Shown here one piece after another: positions 1 to 8,889 of a stretch of 40,379 nucleotides of DNA; position 1 is the first letter of the stretch, and each line of letters starts with the position of its first letter. The notes below the pieces were generated by a model. The model was not told the origin of the DNA. It searched no databases and worked only from the letters and a program-made list of their open reading frames with translations. The stretch is taken from NCBI GenBank assembly GCA_002707985.1, contig PAOI01000068.1, forward strand, positions 1-40,379. The letters are read 5' to 3'. The position numbers and the translations under genes were made by a program. The stretch is from Sphingomonas sp. Lineage in GTDB: Bacteria; Pseudomonadota; Alphaproteobacteria; Sphingomonadales; Sphingomonadaceae.

Positions 1-342
1 TATGAACCGGACAGCCTGCTCGACTTCAGCTACCTGAACAATGCGCATAACGACCTGATCGAATTGACGATCACTGGCGGGATTCTCGCCCTCCTGGTGT
101 TGCTGTCCCTTGTGATCTGGTGGGCCCGCGCGAGCTTTCTCGCGTTCTTCAGGGCGTCCCAATTTTCTGCCGATACAGCGCTTCGGCGCGCGGCGGTGTT
201 CGGGATTGCGATTCTGTTTCTGGCGAGCATGACCGACTATCCGCTGCGCACGCCTCTGATGAGCGGTGTATTCGCGCTCTTCTGTGCCTGGTTGGCCGAT
301 CGCAGTGGGTCATTCCACCACAGACATGGGCATTCCGCCTGA
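1..342 (+). CDS. C-terminal part of a Wzy / O-antigen-ligase-type membrane protein (truncated by window edge)
   Basis: The reading frame is open from the first base and ends at TGA 340-342, so only the last 113 codons are present. It contains the motif NNAHNDLIE just before a hydrophobic stretch. This His-Asn-Asp motif is typical of the large periplasmic loop and following helix of O-antigen ligases and Wzy-type polymerases. Two further hydrophobic segments follow, and the protein ends in a short polar tail containing HHRHGHSA. The family joins lipid-linked repeat units in the inner membrane. Its position directly upstream of the OPX and Wzc genes supports a role in EPS polymerisation (inference). 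Ligase and polymerase cannot be told apart from this fragment. Confidence 0.75.
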   Translation, partial: YEPDSLLDFSYLNNAHNDLIELTITGGILALLVLLSLVIWWARASFLAFFRASQFSADTALRRAAVFGIAILFLASMTDYPLRTPLMSGVFALFCAWLADRSGSFHHRHGHSA

Positions 343-552
343 CGCGAAGCCCCGGATATCGCAGTAGCATATAGCGGCCGCAACATCCGGACGCGCGGAC
401 GGACACGTCCAGCGGGATCCGAGCGCGCGGTTGGCAGGGAAAACTCTGCCAAAAAACTGCCGATCACAGGTGTTCGCAAGTGCGGCATCGTGTCGACAAG
501 TTACTGCGTGAAGCCATTCGGCTACGCGTCCCAACAACTCGGCAATCTTCAG

Positions 553-581
553 TTGCACCTGCGAAAGCGACACTCTAACAA
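553..581 (+). promoter_or_regulatory. Candidate sigma70-type promoter for the OPX-Wzc genes
   Basis: In the 272-bp gap after the polymerase fragment, TTGCAC (553-558) lies 17 bp upstream of TAACAA (576-581). This would place a start about 25 nt before the OPX start codon. The -10 match is weak (3 of 6). The rest of the gap (343-552) shows no gene. The ribosome-binding site GAGGTGG sits just before the ATG at 615. Confidence 0.3.
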
Positions 582-614
582 CCTTGCCGTAGGATTTCAG
601 CGAGGTGGGACGAT

Positions 615-1328
615 ATGCGGAGAAGTGCCTTCGCTCTGATCGGTGGCGCTTGCATGCTGCTGAGCGCATGCGGCAGCGGGCCCGAATTTGTCGGGCGCCC
701 GGACCTGCAATTCGTAGGTCAGCAGACAATGCCTGCTCCCACCCGCGAGGATTTGCTGATCCCCGATCGCCCCTATGTTATCGGGCCTTCCGACAAATTG
801 TCGATCAATGTGTTCGGGATCCCGGAACTGAGCCAGTCGGTTCAAGTCGATACCACTGGCACGATCGCATTGCCGATCGCCGGATCGATCCACGCGTCGG
901 GAATGAGCGTCGAAGAATTAACCCGAGAAATCACCACGCGTCTGGGCAGCTATGTGCGCGACCCCCGTGTGACGATCAACCTTCTCGATGCCGCCAGCCA
1001 GACCTTCTCGGTCGATGGCCAGGTTGCTGCGCCGGGAATATATCCGATCGTCGGACGCATGTCTCTGATGCGTGCCATTGCGCGCGCAGAGAGCACTACC
1101 GAGTTCGCAAAAGAAGATTTTGTTGTCGTGTATCGCACGTCGGGCGGCCAACAATATGCCGCTCTTTACGACCTGCGGGCGATCCGTGCCGGGATGTATG
1201 AAGATCCCGAAATCTATTCGAACGATGTCATTTACGTCGGGGAATCGCGGGCTCGCCGAGTATTCAAAGATGTCCTGTCTGCATCCGGCTTGATCACGGC
1301 GCCGATTATCGCCGTACTGAGAAGATAG
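615..1328 (+). CDS. Polysaccharide export lipoprotein, Wza/OPX family
   Basis: A 237-residue outer-membrane polysaccharide export (OPX) protein, expected to form the outer-membrane exit for EPS together with the Wzc-like protein encoded next. The N-terminus is a lipoprotein signal with lipobox LSAC, Cys at residue 19. The Poly_export (PES) domain begins near residue 54 with YVIGPSDKLSINVFG, and a SLBB-like segment follows around residues 130-200 (VDGQVAAPGIYPI). The protein is shorter than E. coli Wza (379 residues) and ends with a hydrophobic stretch and two arginines, so the pore-forming C-terminal part must be minimal. The start is supported by GAGGTGG upstream. It resembles GelD/SpsD-type proteins of sphingan producers, but the exact polymer cannot be inferred. 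Confidence 0.92.
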   Translation: MRRSAFALIGGACMLLSACGSGPEFVGRPDLQFVGQQTMPAPTREDLLIPDRPYVIGPSDKLSINVFGIPELSQSVQVDTTGTIALPIAGSIHASGMSVEELTREITTRLGSYVRDPRVTINLLDAASQTFSVDGQVAAPGIYPIVGRMSLMRAIARAESTTEFAKEDFVVVYRTSGGQQYAALYDLRAIRAGMYEDPEIYSNDVIYVGESRARRVFKDVLSASGLITAPIIAVLRR

Positions 1329-1358
1329 ACTTGGCTATTTCAGTTGGTGGGAATTCAG

Positions 1359-3569
1359 ATGCTCGATGAGCGTACCGGTTCGCGTGTCGCATACGTGAAG
1401 GATCAGGCTGATTCGGGGGCTGAGCCCGACTTCCAATCGTTTTTCATGGCCACGTACGACATCATCATGCGTCGCAGGTGGCTGATCATTTCATGTGTCG
1501 TCGGGTGCATGTTGCTCGGCGTCGTCGTCACATTGTTGTCGACGCCGATGTACACGGCCTCTTCTTCGGTCGAAATCCGCCGTGAAGGAGAGAATTTCAC
1601 CAGCGTCCAGGGGGCCGAGGGGCAGGAACCTGTCGCGCTCGATCCTGAGTTCTATCAGACGCAGTTCGGCCTGTTGCAGGCGCGCTCGCTCGCGGACCGC
1701 GTCGTCAGCGATCTGAAGCTTCAGAACAACAAGAGCTTTTACGAATTGTTCGGCAGCCCCTTTGCCGACGAATGGTTCGATGGCGATACATTGCTGACGA
1801 GTGCACCCGATACCGACACGCGCGTTCGCGCCGCGGGTGAGATTTTGCTGGAGCATCTGAAGATTCATCCTGAAATCAGATCTCGGCTGGTCGAGATCAG
1901 TTTCACGAGTCCGAGCCCGGAATTCTCCAAGCGCGTTGTCGACAGCTGGAGCAAGAATTTCGTCCAGCAGGCCCTTGAACGGCGTTACGAGACAACGTCC
2001 TACGCCCGGCAATTTCTTGAGCAGCGCCTCACTCAGTTGCGGGCGCGCATCGACGAGGCCGAGCGCCAGGTCGTCGATTATGCCGCGAAGGAAGGCATCG
2101 TTACCGTACCGGTCGGCAACTCGGGCGATGCGCAGAGCAGCGCAGGCGAACGTTCGCTGGTTTCTGACAATCTGGCGGTATTCTCCCGCGAACTGGCCGC
2201 GGCACGCGCCGCGCGTATCGAAGCACAGAGTCGCCTTCGGTCTGCTGGCGACGCCGTTCCGGAAGCGCTGAGCAATGTCGGCATCCAGAACATGCGGTCG
2301 CGCCGGGCCGATCTTGCGGCGCAATATGCCCAGATGATGCAGAATTTTCAGCCGGATTACCCGCCGGCGGTGGCGCTCAAGTCGCAGATCAACGCGATCG
2401 ATGCAGCGATCGCGACCGAAACCCGTCGCGTCCAGCAGACGCTGCAGCAGAGCTATACCGCCAGTGTGGAGCGCGAACAGCAGTTGCAGCAACAGGTCGA
2501 TGACCTCAAGACGCAGTTGTTCGATCTTCGGCGGCGCAGCACGCAATATGCGATCTATCAGCGCGAAGCGGATACCAGCCGGCAGCTTTATGACGCGCTG
2601 CTCCAGCGCTACAAGGAAATCGGGATCGCTGGCGGTGTCGGCGTAAACAACATCTCCGTCGTCGATCCGGCGGAACTGCCCGACAAGCCTTCGAGCCCCA
2701 ATCTGCCCGTGAACCTCGCTATTTCCCTGTTGTTGGGTCTTGCGCTCGGCGCAGGTTCGGCGTTCGCGCTCGAACAGTTCGATGACGGGGTGCGCGATCC
2801 GGCGCAATTGCAGGCGCAACTCGGCTATCCGCTGCTGGGCGTGATCCCGTTAATTCGCGGCGAAGAAGTCCCGATCGACACGTTGAACGATCCCAAGAGC
2901 GCGTTCAGCGAAGGCTATTTCTCGCTGCGAACGACATTGTCCTTCGCCACGGATTCCGGCTTCCCTTCCGTGCTAACGGTCACGAGTTCGCAGCCCGCCG
3001 AAGGCAAATCGGTCTCCGCCTATGCGCTTGCCGTGGCACTGACGCGATCGGAACGTCGCGTGCTGTTGATCGATGGCGATATGCGTTCGCCCAGCATCGA
3101 GTTTCTTCTGAAGATCGACGGCAGCGTCGGCCTCAGCAATGCGCTCGCCGGGGCGGAGGATCTTCAGGCGCTGATCCGGCCGACCCACTGGGGCAACCTG
3201 TCGGTCATGCCGGCGGGGCCCAAGCCGCCCAGCCCTGCCGAACTGCTCGCCAGCGAACGCTTCCCGCAGGTCATTGAGCAGCTGAAGCGGCATTTCGACC
3301 ACATCATCATCGACGCTCCGCCCGTCATGGGCCTTGCCGACGCGCCGCTTATCGGCAGCCGCGTGGATGGCGTCATGTTCGTGCTTGAAGCGAACAAGAC
3401 CGGGCTTCGCATGGCGCGGACATCGCTTGCCCGACTGCAGGAGGCCGGAGCGGCGGTTCTGGGCATCGCCGTAACCAAATTCAACGTGCGCCGGTCGCAA
3501 TATGGCTATGGGTACGGCTATGGCTATGGCTACGGCTATGGCGATGACGAAGAAACGGCGAGGGCATAG
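1359..3569 (+). CDS. Wzc-type polysaccharide co-polymerase fused to a bacterial tyrosine kinase (BY-kinase)
   Basis: About 736 residues. An N-terminal Wzz domain has membrane helices near residues 40-65 and 445-465, enclosing a long coiled-coil periplasmic region that ends in a GNVR-like PxxPxxPN segment (ELPDKPSSPNLP). The cytoplasmic kinase domain has Walker A SSQPAEGKS (Lys550), Walker A' LLIDGDMRSP (Asp572, Asp574) and Walker B IIIDAPP (Asp652). The C-terminus carries seven Tyr-Gly repeats (Tyr715-727), the presumed autophosphorylation cluster. Such proteins control chain length and gate export with the OPX partner, whose gene ends about 30 bp upstream. TTG 1344 and GTG 1347 lie in frame upstream, but ATG 1359 with GGTGGG before it is preferred. 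In gellan-type sphingan loci the co-polymerase and kinase are separate proteins; here they are fused as in E. coli Wzc. Confidence 0.93.
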   Translation: MLDERTGSRVAYVKDQADSGAEPDFQSFFMATYDIIMRRRWLIISCVVGCMLLGVVVTLLSTPMYTASSSVEIRREGENFTSVQGAEGQEPVALDPEFYQTQFGLLQARSLADRVVSDLKLQNNKSFYELFGSPFADEWFDGDTLLTSAPDTDTRVRAAGEILLEHLKIHPEIRSRLVEISFTSPSPEFSKRVVDSWSKNFVQQALERRYETTSYARQFLEQRLTQLRARIDEAERQVVDYAAKEGIVTVPVGNSGDAQSSAGERSLVSDNLAVFSRELAAARAARIEAQSRLRSAGDAVPEALSNVGIQNMRSRRADLAAQYAQMMQNFQPDYPPAVALKSQINAIDAAIATETRRVQQTLQQSYTASVEREQQLQQQVDDLKTQLFDLRRRSTQYAIYQREADTSRQLYDALLQRYKEIGIAGGVGVNNISVVDPAELPDKPSSPNLPVNLAISLLLGLALGAGSAFALEQFDDGVRDPAQLQAQLGYPLLGVIPLIRGEEVPIDTLNDPKSAFSEGYFSLRTTLSFATDSGFPSVLTVTSSQPAEGKSVSAYALAVALTRSERRVLLIDGDMRSPSIEFLLKIDGSVGLSNALAGAEDLQALIRPTHWGNLSVMPAGPKPPSPAELLASERFPQVIEQLKRHFDHIIIDAPPVMGLADAPLIGSRVDGVMFVLEANKTGLRMARTSLARLQEAGAAVLGIAVTKFNVRRSQYGYGYGYGYGYGYGDDEETARA
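3501..3542 (+). repeat. Hexanucleotide repeat (TAY GGN)x7 encoding (Tyr-Gly)7
   Basis: Seven consecutive TAT/TAC-GGC/GGG hexamers at the 3' end of the Wzc-like gene encode the kinase's tyrosine cluster. The near-perfect repeat could expand or contract by slippage without a frameshift, changing the number of phosphorylation sites. Confidence 0.9.
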
Positions 3570-3612
3570 GAACCCCGGACAATCTCGCCGTAGAGGGGGA
3601 TGAGGTATTTCA

Positions 3613-4821
3613 ATGACGCGCCTTTCCGGAGCCATCCGCACAGTTGCCATAGTGGCGGCAGCTGCGCCGCTGCTCTGGATTTCGATAGGAGTGAGCGGAA
3701 CCCTTTCCCGTTCTCCGGAGCAAAACCGGATAGCGTTGTCGCTCTGGCCATGGGGCGCGAAGCCTCAGATCACCGAAGCCAGCGTCATCGTCGCCGCCAA
3801 TCCGGATGACATTCCCGCCACACAAATCCGCGGGATTGCCACGGCCGCTTTGATGCGCGAGCCCGTGAATGCCTCGGCCGCAAAACTTATGGGCCTTTCC
3901 TACGCGCTGGAGAACAATGCGGCGCTGGCCCGCAAATATTTCCAGCAATCGGAGGTTTTGTCCCGTCGCGATCTGACCGCCCAGCTATGGCTGTTGGAAG
4001 ATGCGGTGTCGCGCGACGACGTGGAAACCGCGCTGCGTCATTATGACAAGGCATTGCGGACCTCGAAGCCTATTGCCTCGACCCTGTTTCCGATTCTCGC
4101 ATCCGCACTGGATGACGAGAACGTCTCTGACCAGGTCATTGCCCTGCTCCAGGCCAAGCCGCTCTGGAGCGACCGCTTCCTCAGCTTCGCAATTCCCAAA
4201 GTGGAAAAAGCGTCGGTGCTGATGGAAATGGTGCGCAAGCTGGACTTCGACACCAGCGCAAATCCGATTCTTGCGAAGAAAATAGTCGCCCGCCTGGACG
4301 AGATTGAAGGCTCGGGCGCAGCCTATGCCGCCTATCAGCAACTGTTTCTTCGTGATCGCAATGCATCCGGCAGTCTTCTGACAAATGGCGATTTTTCGAG
4401 GATTCCCGACGGATCGATCTTCGACTGGCGATTGCGGAACGGGGCATCGGCCTTTGCACGGCGTGAATCTGCCGGCGGCGGGACCTATCGCCTCCATCTG
4501 GTCGAACGCGGGGAACGTGGTGGGACATTGGCAAGCCAGAACACCGTGCTTGCCCCCGGCACATATGTGGTGAAGGCGACGGCAGGCGGGCTGCAGGATG
4601 GCGCGCAAATCCTGCGAATTCTGGTGAGCTGCACCGATCCGACGGGTTCGTGGCGCCAGCGGATCGATATTTCCGTCGATCCCAAACCGGGCTCCTTCTC
4701 GCGGGAGATTTCCGTGCCGGCCGGCTGCGTGGCTCAGCAATTCGCTCTCGGGACGCCACCGGCGCGCAATGCCGATTTGTGGATCAGCGACCTGGCGGTC
4801 GTGCAGAAGGGTTCAGACTGA
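3613..4821 (+). CDS. Membrane-anchored EPS-locus protein with helical repeat region and probable sugar-binding C-terminal domain
   Basis: 402 residues, not assigned to a named gene. An N-terminal hydrophobic segment (residues about 8-30) after a short basic stretch looks like a membrane anchor or uncleaved signal. Residues about 75-250 are alpha-helical with a TPR-like rhythm (LMGLSYALENNAALARKYF). Residues about 257-400 look like a beta-rich jelly-roll domain starting LLTNGDF and containing FDWRL, a pattern common in carbohydrate-binding modules (inference). The start has GAGG 7-8 nt upstream and lies 43 bp after the Wzc-like gene, so the two are probably co-transcribed. It may help assembly or capture of the polymer in the periplasm; that role is inferred only from domain type and position. 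Confidence 0.7.
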   Translation: MTRLSGAIRTVAIVAAAAPLLWISIGVSGTLSRSPEQNRIALSLWPWGAKPQITEASVIVAANPDDIPATQIRGIATAALMREPVNASAAKLMGLSYALENNAALARKYFQQSEVLSRRDLTAQLWLLEDAVSRDDVETALRHYDKALRTSKPIASTLFPILASALDDENVSDQVIALLQAKPLWSDRFLSFAIPKVEKASVLMEMVRKLDFDTSANPILAKKIVARLDEIEGSGAAYAAYQQLFLRDRNASGSLLTNGDFSRIPDGSIFDWRLRNGASAFARRESAGGGTYRLHLVERGERGGTLASQNTVLAPGTYVVKATAGGLQDGAQILRILVSCTDPTGSWRQRIDISVDPKPGSFSREISVPAGCVAQQFALGTPPARNADLWISDLAVVQKGSD

Positions 4822-5247
4822 CGTCCCAAGCGCTGTTTTTTGTTCGCTGAGCAGCAAGGCTCTTTCCGCTCAAACCGCTTCGTCAGCCTTGATAGCGCGC
4901 CGTAAAGATGCGAGGGCTTGGCATCCAAAGTATCACGGGGTACGGCCCTGCAACCGATGAAAACTGCTATCGCTGCCGGGGCTCGTGGCTCGCCACGACA
5001 TCGGGCTCTGCGCTGGCTCTTAGAGGTGGCTTGAACGACGGAGATTCATGATCTTGACCCCCTATCCATGGGGCAGCTTCATGGGTCACGGGGCTGAGAA
5101 TGAACTTCAAGGCGATGTTTTGATTATCGTACCGGAGCGAGGGTAAAAAACCCCGGAAATAACAGAAGGCGCAGGAGAGAATAATCGTTTCCTATCTAGG
5201 CAAACGTTGAACAGGCGTTTTAGAATCAACTTTGGATAGCCGAAATA
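4822..5247. other. 426-bp intergenic region inside the EPS locus
   Basis: No convincing gene is seen on either strand. There is an inverted repeat TGACCC (5055-5060) / GGGTCA (5083-5088), overlapping a possible -35 TTGACC (5054-5059) that lacks a good -10. TAGAAT at 5221-5226 resembles a -10 box but has no matching -35. The gap probably separates two transcription units and holds the promoter of the epimerase gene. Its composition is more AT-rich toward 5130-5247. Confidence 0.5.
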
Positions 5248-6213
5248 ATGAAGCGAATTCTGATTACCGGCGGTTCTGGTTTCATTGGCACGAATCTGGT
5301 CGAATTCTATCGCTTGCGCGGCAATCCCGTCTGCAACGTCGACGTCGCGCCCGTGCGCAATCCGGAACATGCCGATTTTCATAAACAGGTCGATATCCTC
5401 GACGCTGCTGCGTTGCGTGAGGCAGTCGATACCTTCGCACCCGACATCATCTTCCATCTCGCCGCGCGGACGGACCTCGACGGCAGAACGCTTGAGGATT
5501 ATTCCGCCAATATCGAGGGCGTGACCAACGTCCTGGGGGCAGTGCGCGGCTGCAAAACGGTACAGCGGCTGATCGTGGCCTCTTCGCGGCTGGTCTGCCG
5601 CATCGGCTATCAGCCCAGCAGCGACACCGATTATCAGCCCACCACCGTCTATGGCCGCAGCAAGATCCGCACCGAGCAGATCGTGCGCGCCTTCGGGCTC
5701 GAGGTGCCGTGGACGATCGTGCGCCCCACGTCGATCTGGGGACCGTGGTTCGGCGTGCCCTATGACCTTTTCTTCCGGCTGATCGGGCGCGGCATGTTCG
5801 TGCTTCCCGGCCGGCGCAAGGTGCTCAAGTCGTTCGGCTTCGTCGGGAACAGCGTGCACGAGCTCGACTGTCTGAGCACCGCCGATTCCACGATCGACGG
5901 CACGACTCTGTATCTGTGCGACTATCCTCCGCTCGAGCTGGAGCAATGGGCGCATATGATCCGCGACGCGATGGATGCGCCGCCGCTGCGCCGCGTGCCG
6001 TTCGGGCTGCTCAAAACGGTTGCAGTCGCGGGCGACGTGATGGCCAGCGTGCCGCTGCCTCTCCCCACGCCGCCGCTCACCAGCTTCCGCCTGAACAATC
6101 TGGTCGCAGAGATGGTGCACGACACCGCCCCGATCGAACGCGTGGCGGGAACGCTTCCCTATTCGCTCGAACAGGGCGTGGCGCAGACCGTCGAATGGAT
6201 CAAACGATCATGA
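5248..6213 (+). CDS. NAD-dependent epimerase/dehydratase (extended SDR), probably nucleotide-sugar modifying
   Basis: 321 residues of the extended short-chain dehydrogenase family. The Rossmann nucleotide-binding motif TGGSGFIG lies at residues 7-14. The catalytic pair is Tyr135 and Lys139 (YGRSK), with an upstream SSR at 112-114 supplying the active-site Ser. The WGPWFGVPYD segment (about residue 165) matches the substrate region of this family. It likely makes or modifies a nucleotide sugar for the EPS repeat unit; 4-epimerase, reductase or dehydratase activity cannot be told apart. No clear Shine-Dalgarno sequence precedes the ATG. It opens the second EPS gene group and is followed 43 bp later by the pyruvyltransferase gene. 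Confidence 0.85.
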   Translation: MKRILITGGSGFIGTNLVEFYRLRGNPVCNVDVAPVRNPEHADFHKQVDILDAAALREAVDTFAPDIIFHLAARTDLDGRTLEDYSANIEGVTNVLGAVRGCKTVQRLIVASSRLVCRIGYQPSSDTDYQPTTVYGRSKIRTEQIVRAFGLEVPWTIVRPTSIWGPWFGVPYDLFFRLIGRGMFVLPGRRKVLKSFGFVGNSVHELDCLSTADSTIDGTTLYLCDYPPLELEQWAHMIRDAMDAPPLRRVPFGLLKTVAVAGDVMASVPLPLPTPPLTSFRLNNLVAEMVHDTAPIERVAGTLPYSLEQGVAQTVEWIKRS

Positions 6214-6256
6214 TCGCCCGGCACCTTGGGCCAACCCTGCAGAATCTGGAGTAACC

Positions 6257-7513
6257 ATGCCGACTGGAAGCAAAGCCTTCGACACTCCGAAGGGAAATTT
6301 GAGCGCGCGTCCTGCCGCACGCCTGCGCACCCAGCCCGAGGATCTGGTTCCTGCTGCGGCGCGGTTTACCCGCTATGCCGTGCGACGCGGTCTCGACGAG
6401 TTGTCGAACCGTGCGAAGGCCAAGGAACAGGACCATCTTCTGCATTTCTGCGTCCATGATCCGCGCGGCAATGCCGGCGACACCGTACTCTATCGCGCGG
6501 TCCGCGAAGTTCTCGATTCGGCGGCGGGGCCCCAGAACTGGGTCCGTCGCCAGTTGCGCCGGACGACCACGATTGATGACGTGCGGCGGATGAACGAAAC
6601 AGCAAAGGCGCTGGTCATCGGCGGCGGAGGGCTGATGATGAGCGAGACGTCGCGGCCGACCCGCTCGGGCTGGCAATGGGACATTTCGCAGGAGGATCTG
6701 GAACAGATCGACATCCCGATCATCGTCTATGCCGTCGGCTACAACCAGTTTCGCGGCAGCGCGCCGTTTCGCGACGGGTTCAATGACCATGTCGAAGCGC
6801 TGGTCGCCAAGAGCGCGTTTCTGGGCCTGCGCAACACCGGCAGCCAGCAGCGACTGCAGGCGCATCTGCCCGAGGCGCTGCACGACCGTGTCCGTTTCCA
6901 GCCCTGCCCTACCACCGTGCTGCGCAAATTCCATGCGGGCATGAAGCCGGACCAATATTGTGAACCGCGCAAGGAACTCGCGGTGAACCTGGCCTTCGAT
7001 CGGCAGGAAAAGCGGTTTGACGGCATGGCCGAGACGCGGCTGGGTCGCGTTGCCGAAGCGCTGCGCTGGGCAGCGGATTCAGGATGGAAGATCAAGCTGG
7101 CGCTGCACGGGTTCGAGGACGATCCCGCGATACCCTATCTGCGCAAATTCGATGTTCCCTTCGAACCGGTCCGCCTTAACCTGCTCGATTGGCGGCAGAT
7201 CGTCGATTTCTACGCCAATATGCCGCTCACCATCGGTATGCGCGGCCATGCGCAGATGATCCCGTTCGGCGTAGGCAATGCGATCATCTCGCTGATCTCG
7301 CACGACAAGCTCGGCTTTTTCCTCGACGATATCGGCCATCCCGAATGGGGCATCGAAATGGCAAGCGAAGATCTGCGCGACCAGTTGGTCGGCGCGATCG
7401 AAACCTTTTGGAACGATCCCCACGCCCGCGCGCAGCAGACCAACGCAGCGCAGGAGAAGCTATGGACGACAACCCGCGAGAATGCGAAACTGATCAGCGC
7501 GCACCTGAAGTGA
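6257..7513 (+). CDS. Polysaccharide pyruvyl transferase family protein
   Basis: 418 residues, PS_pyruv_trans family (CsaB/GumL relatives), which transfers a pyruvate ketal from phosphoenolpyruvate to a sugar. Visible motifs are GNAGDT at 71-76, the glycine run IGGGG at 121-125 and GMRGHAQMIPFGVG with Arg329 and His331, all conserved positions in the family. A basic N-terminal extension of about 60 residues precedes the domain. GGAG lies 6 nt before the ATG. The gene indicates that the polymer is pyruvylated, adding negative charge (inference). Confidence 0.9.
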   Translation: MPTGSKAFDTPKGNLSARPAARLRTQPEDLVPAAARFTRYAVRRGLDELSNRAKAKEQDHLLHFCVHDPRGNAGDTVLYRAVREVLDSAAGPQNWVRRQLRRTTTIDDVRRMNETAKALVIGGGGLMMSETSRPTRSGWQWDISQEDLEQIDIPIIVYAVGYNQFRGSAPFRDGFNDHVEALVAKSAFLGLRNTGSQQRLQAHLPEALHDRVRFQPCPTTVLRKFHAGMKPDQYCEPRKELAVNLAFDRQEKRFDGMAETRLGRVAEALRWAADSGWKIKLALHGFEDDPAIPYLRKFDVPFEPVRLNLLDWRQIVDFYANMPLTIGMRGHAQMIPFGVGNAIISLISHDKLGFFLDDIGHPEWGIEMASEDLRDQLVGAIETFWNDPHARAQQTNAAQEKLWTTTRENAKLISAHLK

Positions 7514-7575
7514 CACGGCTTGGCGAGATTGAGTTTGCCGACACCTAAGCGAATTGCACGATAGGGCGATGAGCC

Positions 7576-8889
7576 ATGCAAGTAGTTCTTCCCGGTACCT
7601 TTCTTTTGCTGGCCACGCTGGTGCTGTTCGGTACGCTTTATGTTTTTTTTGCGGTGTCCTCGCGCTATCCCGCCTTCGGGTTCGCGGGCGTACTCATGTA
7701 TTCGTGGTATTCGAAATGGATGTCAGCGCTCTACCAATCGCTGGTTAAGTCATATAATTTCGAAACCGGCGCGATAACTACTTACAACAACAGCTCAATC
7801 ACGTTCCTGATTTACAACATGGTGATGTTGACTGGAACAATTCTGGCGGTCATCGGCCTTCAGAAAGCAACGACCTCTCAACGCAACATCTATCAGATCA
7901 CAGCACCTTCGAAGAAATATGCCCAGATCGGACTGCTCATTGTGTTCGGCGTCATGGCGCTCGAATGGCTAAACATCATCGCATCAGGTGCAATCGCGCT
8001 ACCGGGCAATGGCGTGGACCGCGCGACCTATTGGACCAAATACGCAAAGCTACCGTTGAATGTGGTGTTCGGTGAACTTGCACTGTTCGTGCCACTGATG
8101 TCGCTTGTGCTGCTGTCGCGCTATCCGAAATGGCGGGACAAAAAGATGTACCGCTACATCGTTTGGGCAATTGGCGCGTATTTCCTCTTCTTGCTCGCCT
8201 ATGGACAGCGTTTCCACGGCCTCATCATTCCGTTGCTCCTGATGCTTGGTTTCGTGATGTTCAAGCGAACGTCGGAAGGGAAGCCCAATATTAGTCCCAA
8301 GACGGTTGCCACCGCCACTCTCTACACTGCCCTATTGCTCCTATTTGGGCTATTCGCGATCTCGCATCGCGGAATCGCCGATTCCATGGGCGGCATAAGC
8401 GCATTTTTCTATCGCATCCTCGTGCTGCAGGGCGGACCAGTGTGGCAGGCGACCGAGATTGCTTCGAACGGTCCGATCGGCACTCTCTCCGATCTGTTCG
8501 ATCGCAGCTTTCTTACGGTCGCTGTCGGCAATACCTCGATCATCGAGGCCTATGCCGACGGAGGCGTCAATCTGGCTCTGGCTTTGCCGAGTGCGGTTGT
8601 GCTGGTGGCAGACCCACTCATGGTAGCGCTAGTCTGCTTCCTCTACGGCCTTGCCTATGGAGCAGCCATGTTCGCGCTGTGGCGCAGCATGGCCAAGGGG
8701 CGCCTGTTTTCTACGATGGTCGCCAGCTATGTGATGCTGTGGGTGCATTCAATCTATGGCTCGGGGACGCTCGAACCGCTGCTCGACATCAAACTTTGGC
8801 TCTTTGTGTTCTTCCTGTTGGGCGCAAATGCGCTTCGCTCGATCTTCGCACAAAATGCGCCACAACGCGGGGGACGCCATGCGCTTTGA
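7576..8889 (+). CDS. Polytopic membrane protein, probable EPS polymerase (Wzy-like)
   Basis: 437 residues with roughly ten hydrophobic segments and a large polar loop between about residues 270 and 330, the architecture of O-antigen/EPS polymerases. No diagnostic sequence motif is visible, so the call rests on topology, length and its place between the pyruvyltransferase and flippase genes. The polymerase fragment at the left edge means the locus has two polymerase/ligase-type proteins. The DNA is visibly less GC-rich than its neighbours (for example 7740-7860), and codon choice looks looser, suggesting separate acquisition. It overlaps the next gene by 11 bp. AGGG lies about 9 nt before the ATG. 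Confidence 0.65.
   Translation: MQVVLPGTFLLLATLVLFGTLYVFFAVSSRYPAFGFAGVLMYSWYSKWMSALYQSLVKSYNFETGAITTYNNSSITFLIYNMVMLTGTILAVIGLQKATTSQRNIYQITAPSKKYAQIGLLIVFGVMALEWLNIIASGAIALPGNGVDRATYWTKYAKLPLNVVFGELALFVPLMSLVLLSRYPKWRDKKMYRYIVWAIGAYFLFLLAYGQRFHGLIIPLLLMLGFVMFKRTSEGKPNISPKTVATATLYTALLLLFGLFAISHRGIADSMGGISAFFYRILVLQGGPVWQATEIASNGPIGTLSDLFDRSFLTVAVGNTSIIEAYADGGVNLALALPSAVVLVADPLMVALVCFLYGLAYGAAMFALWRSMAKGRLFSTMVASYVMLWVHSIYGSGTLEPLLDIKLWLFVFFLLGANALRSIFAQNAPQRGGRHAL

Noticed and set aside
1491..2819. 442-residue open frame on the - strand
   Set aside because: It is antisense to the Wzc-like gene and reflects its codon periodicity.
4822..5247. Mobile-element remnant in the EPS gap
   Set aside because: Only short inverted repeats are present, without a transposase fragment or target duplication.
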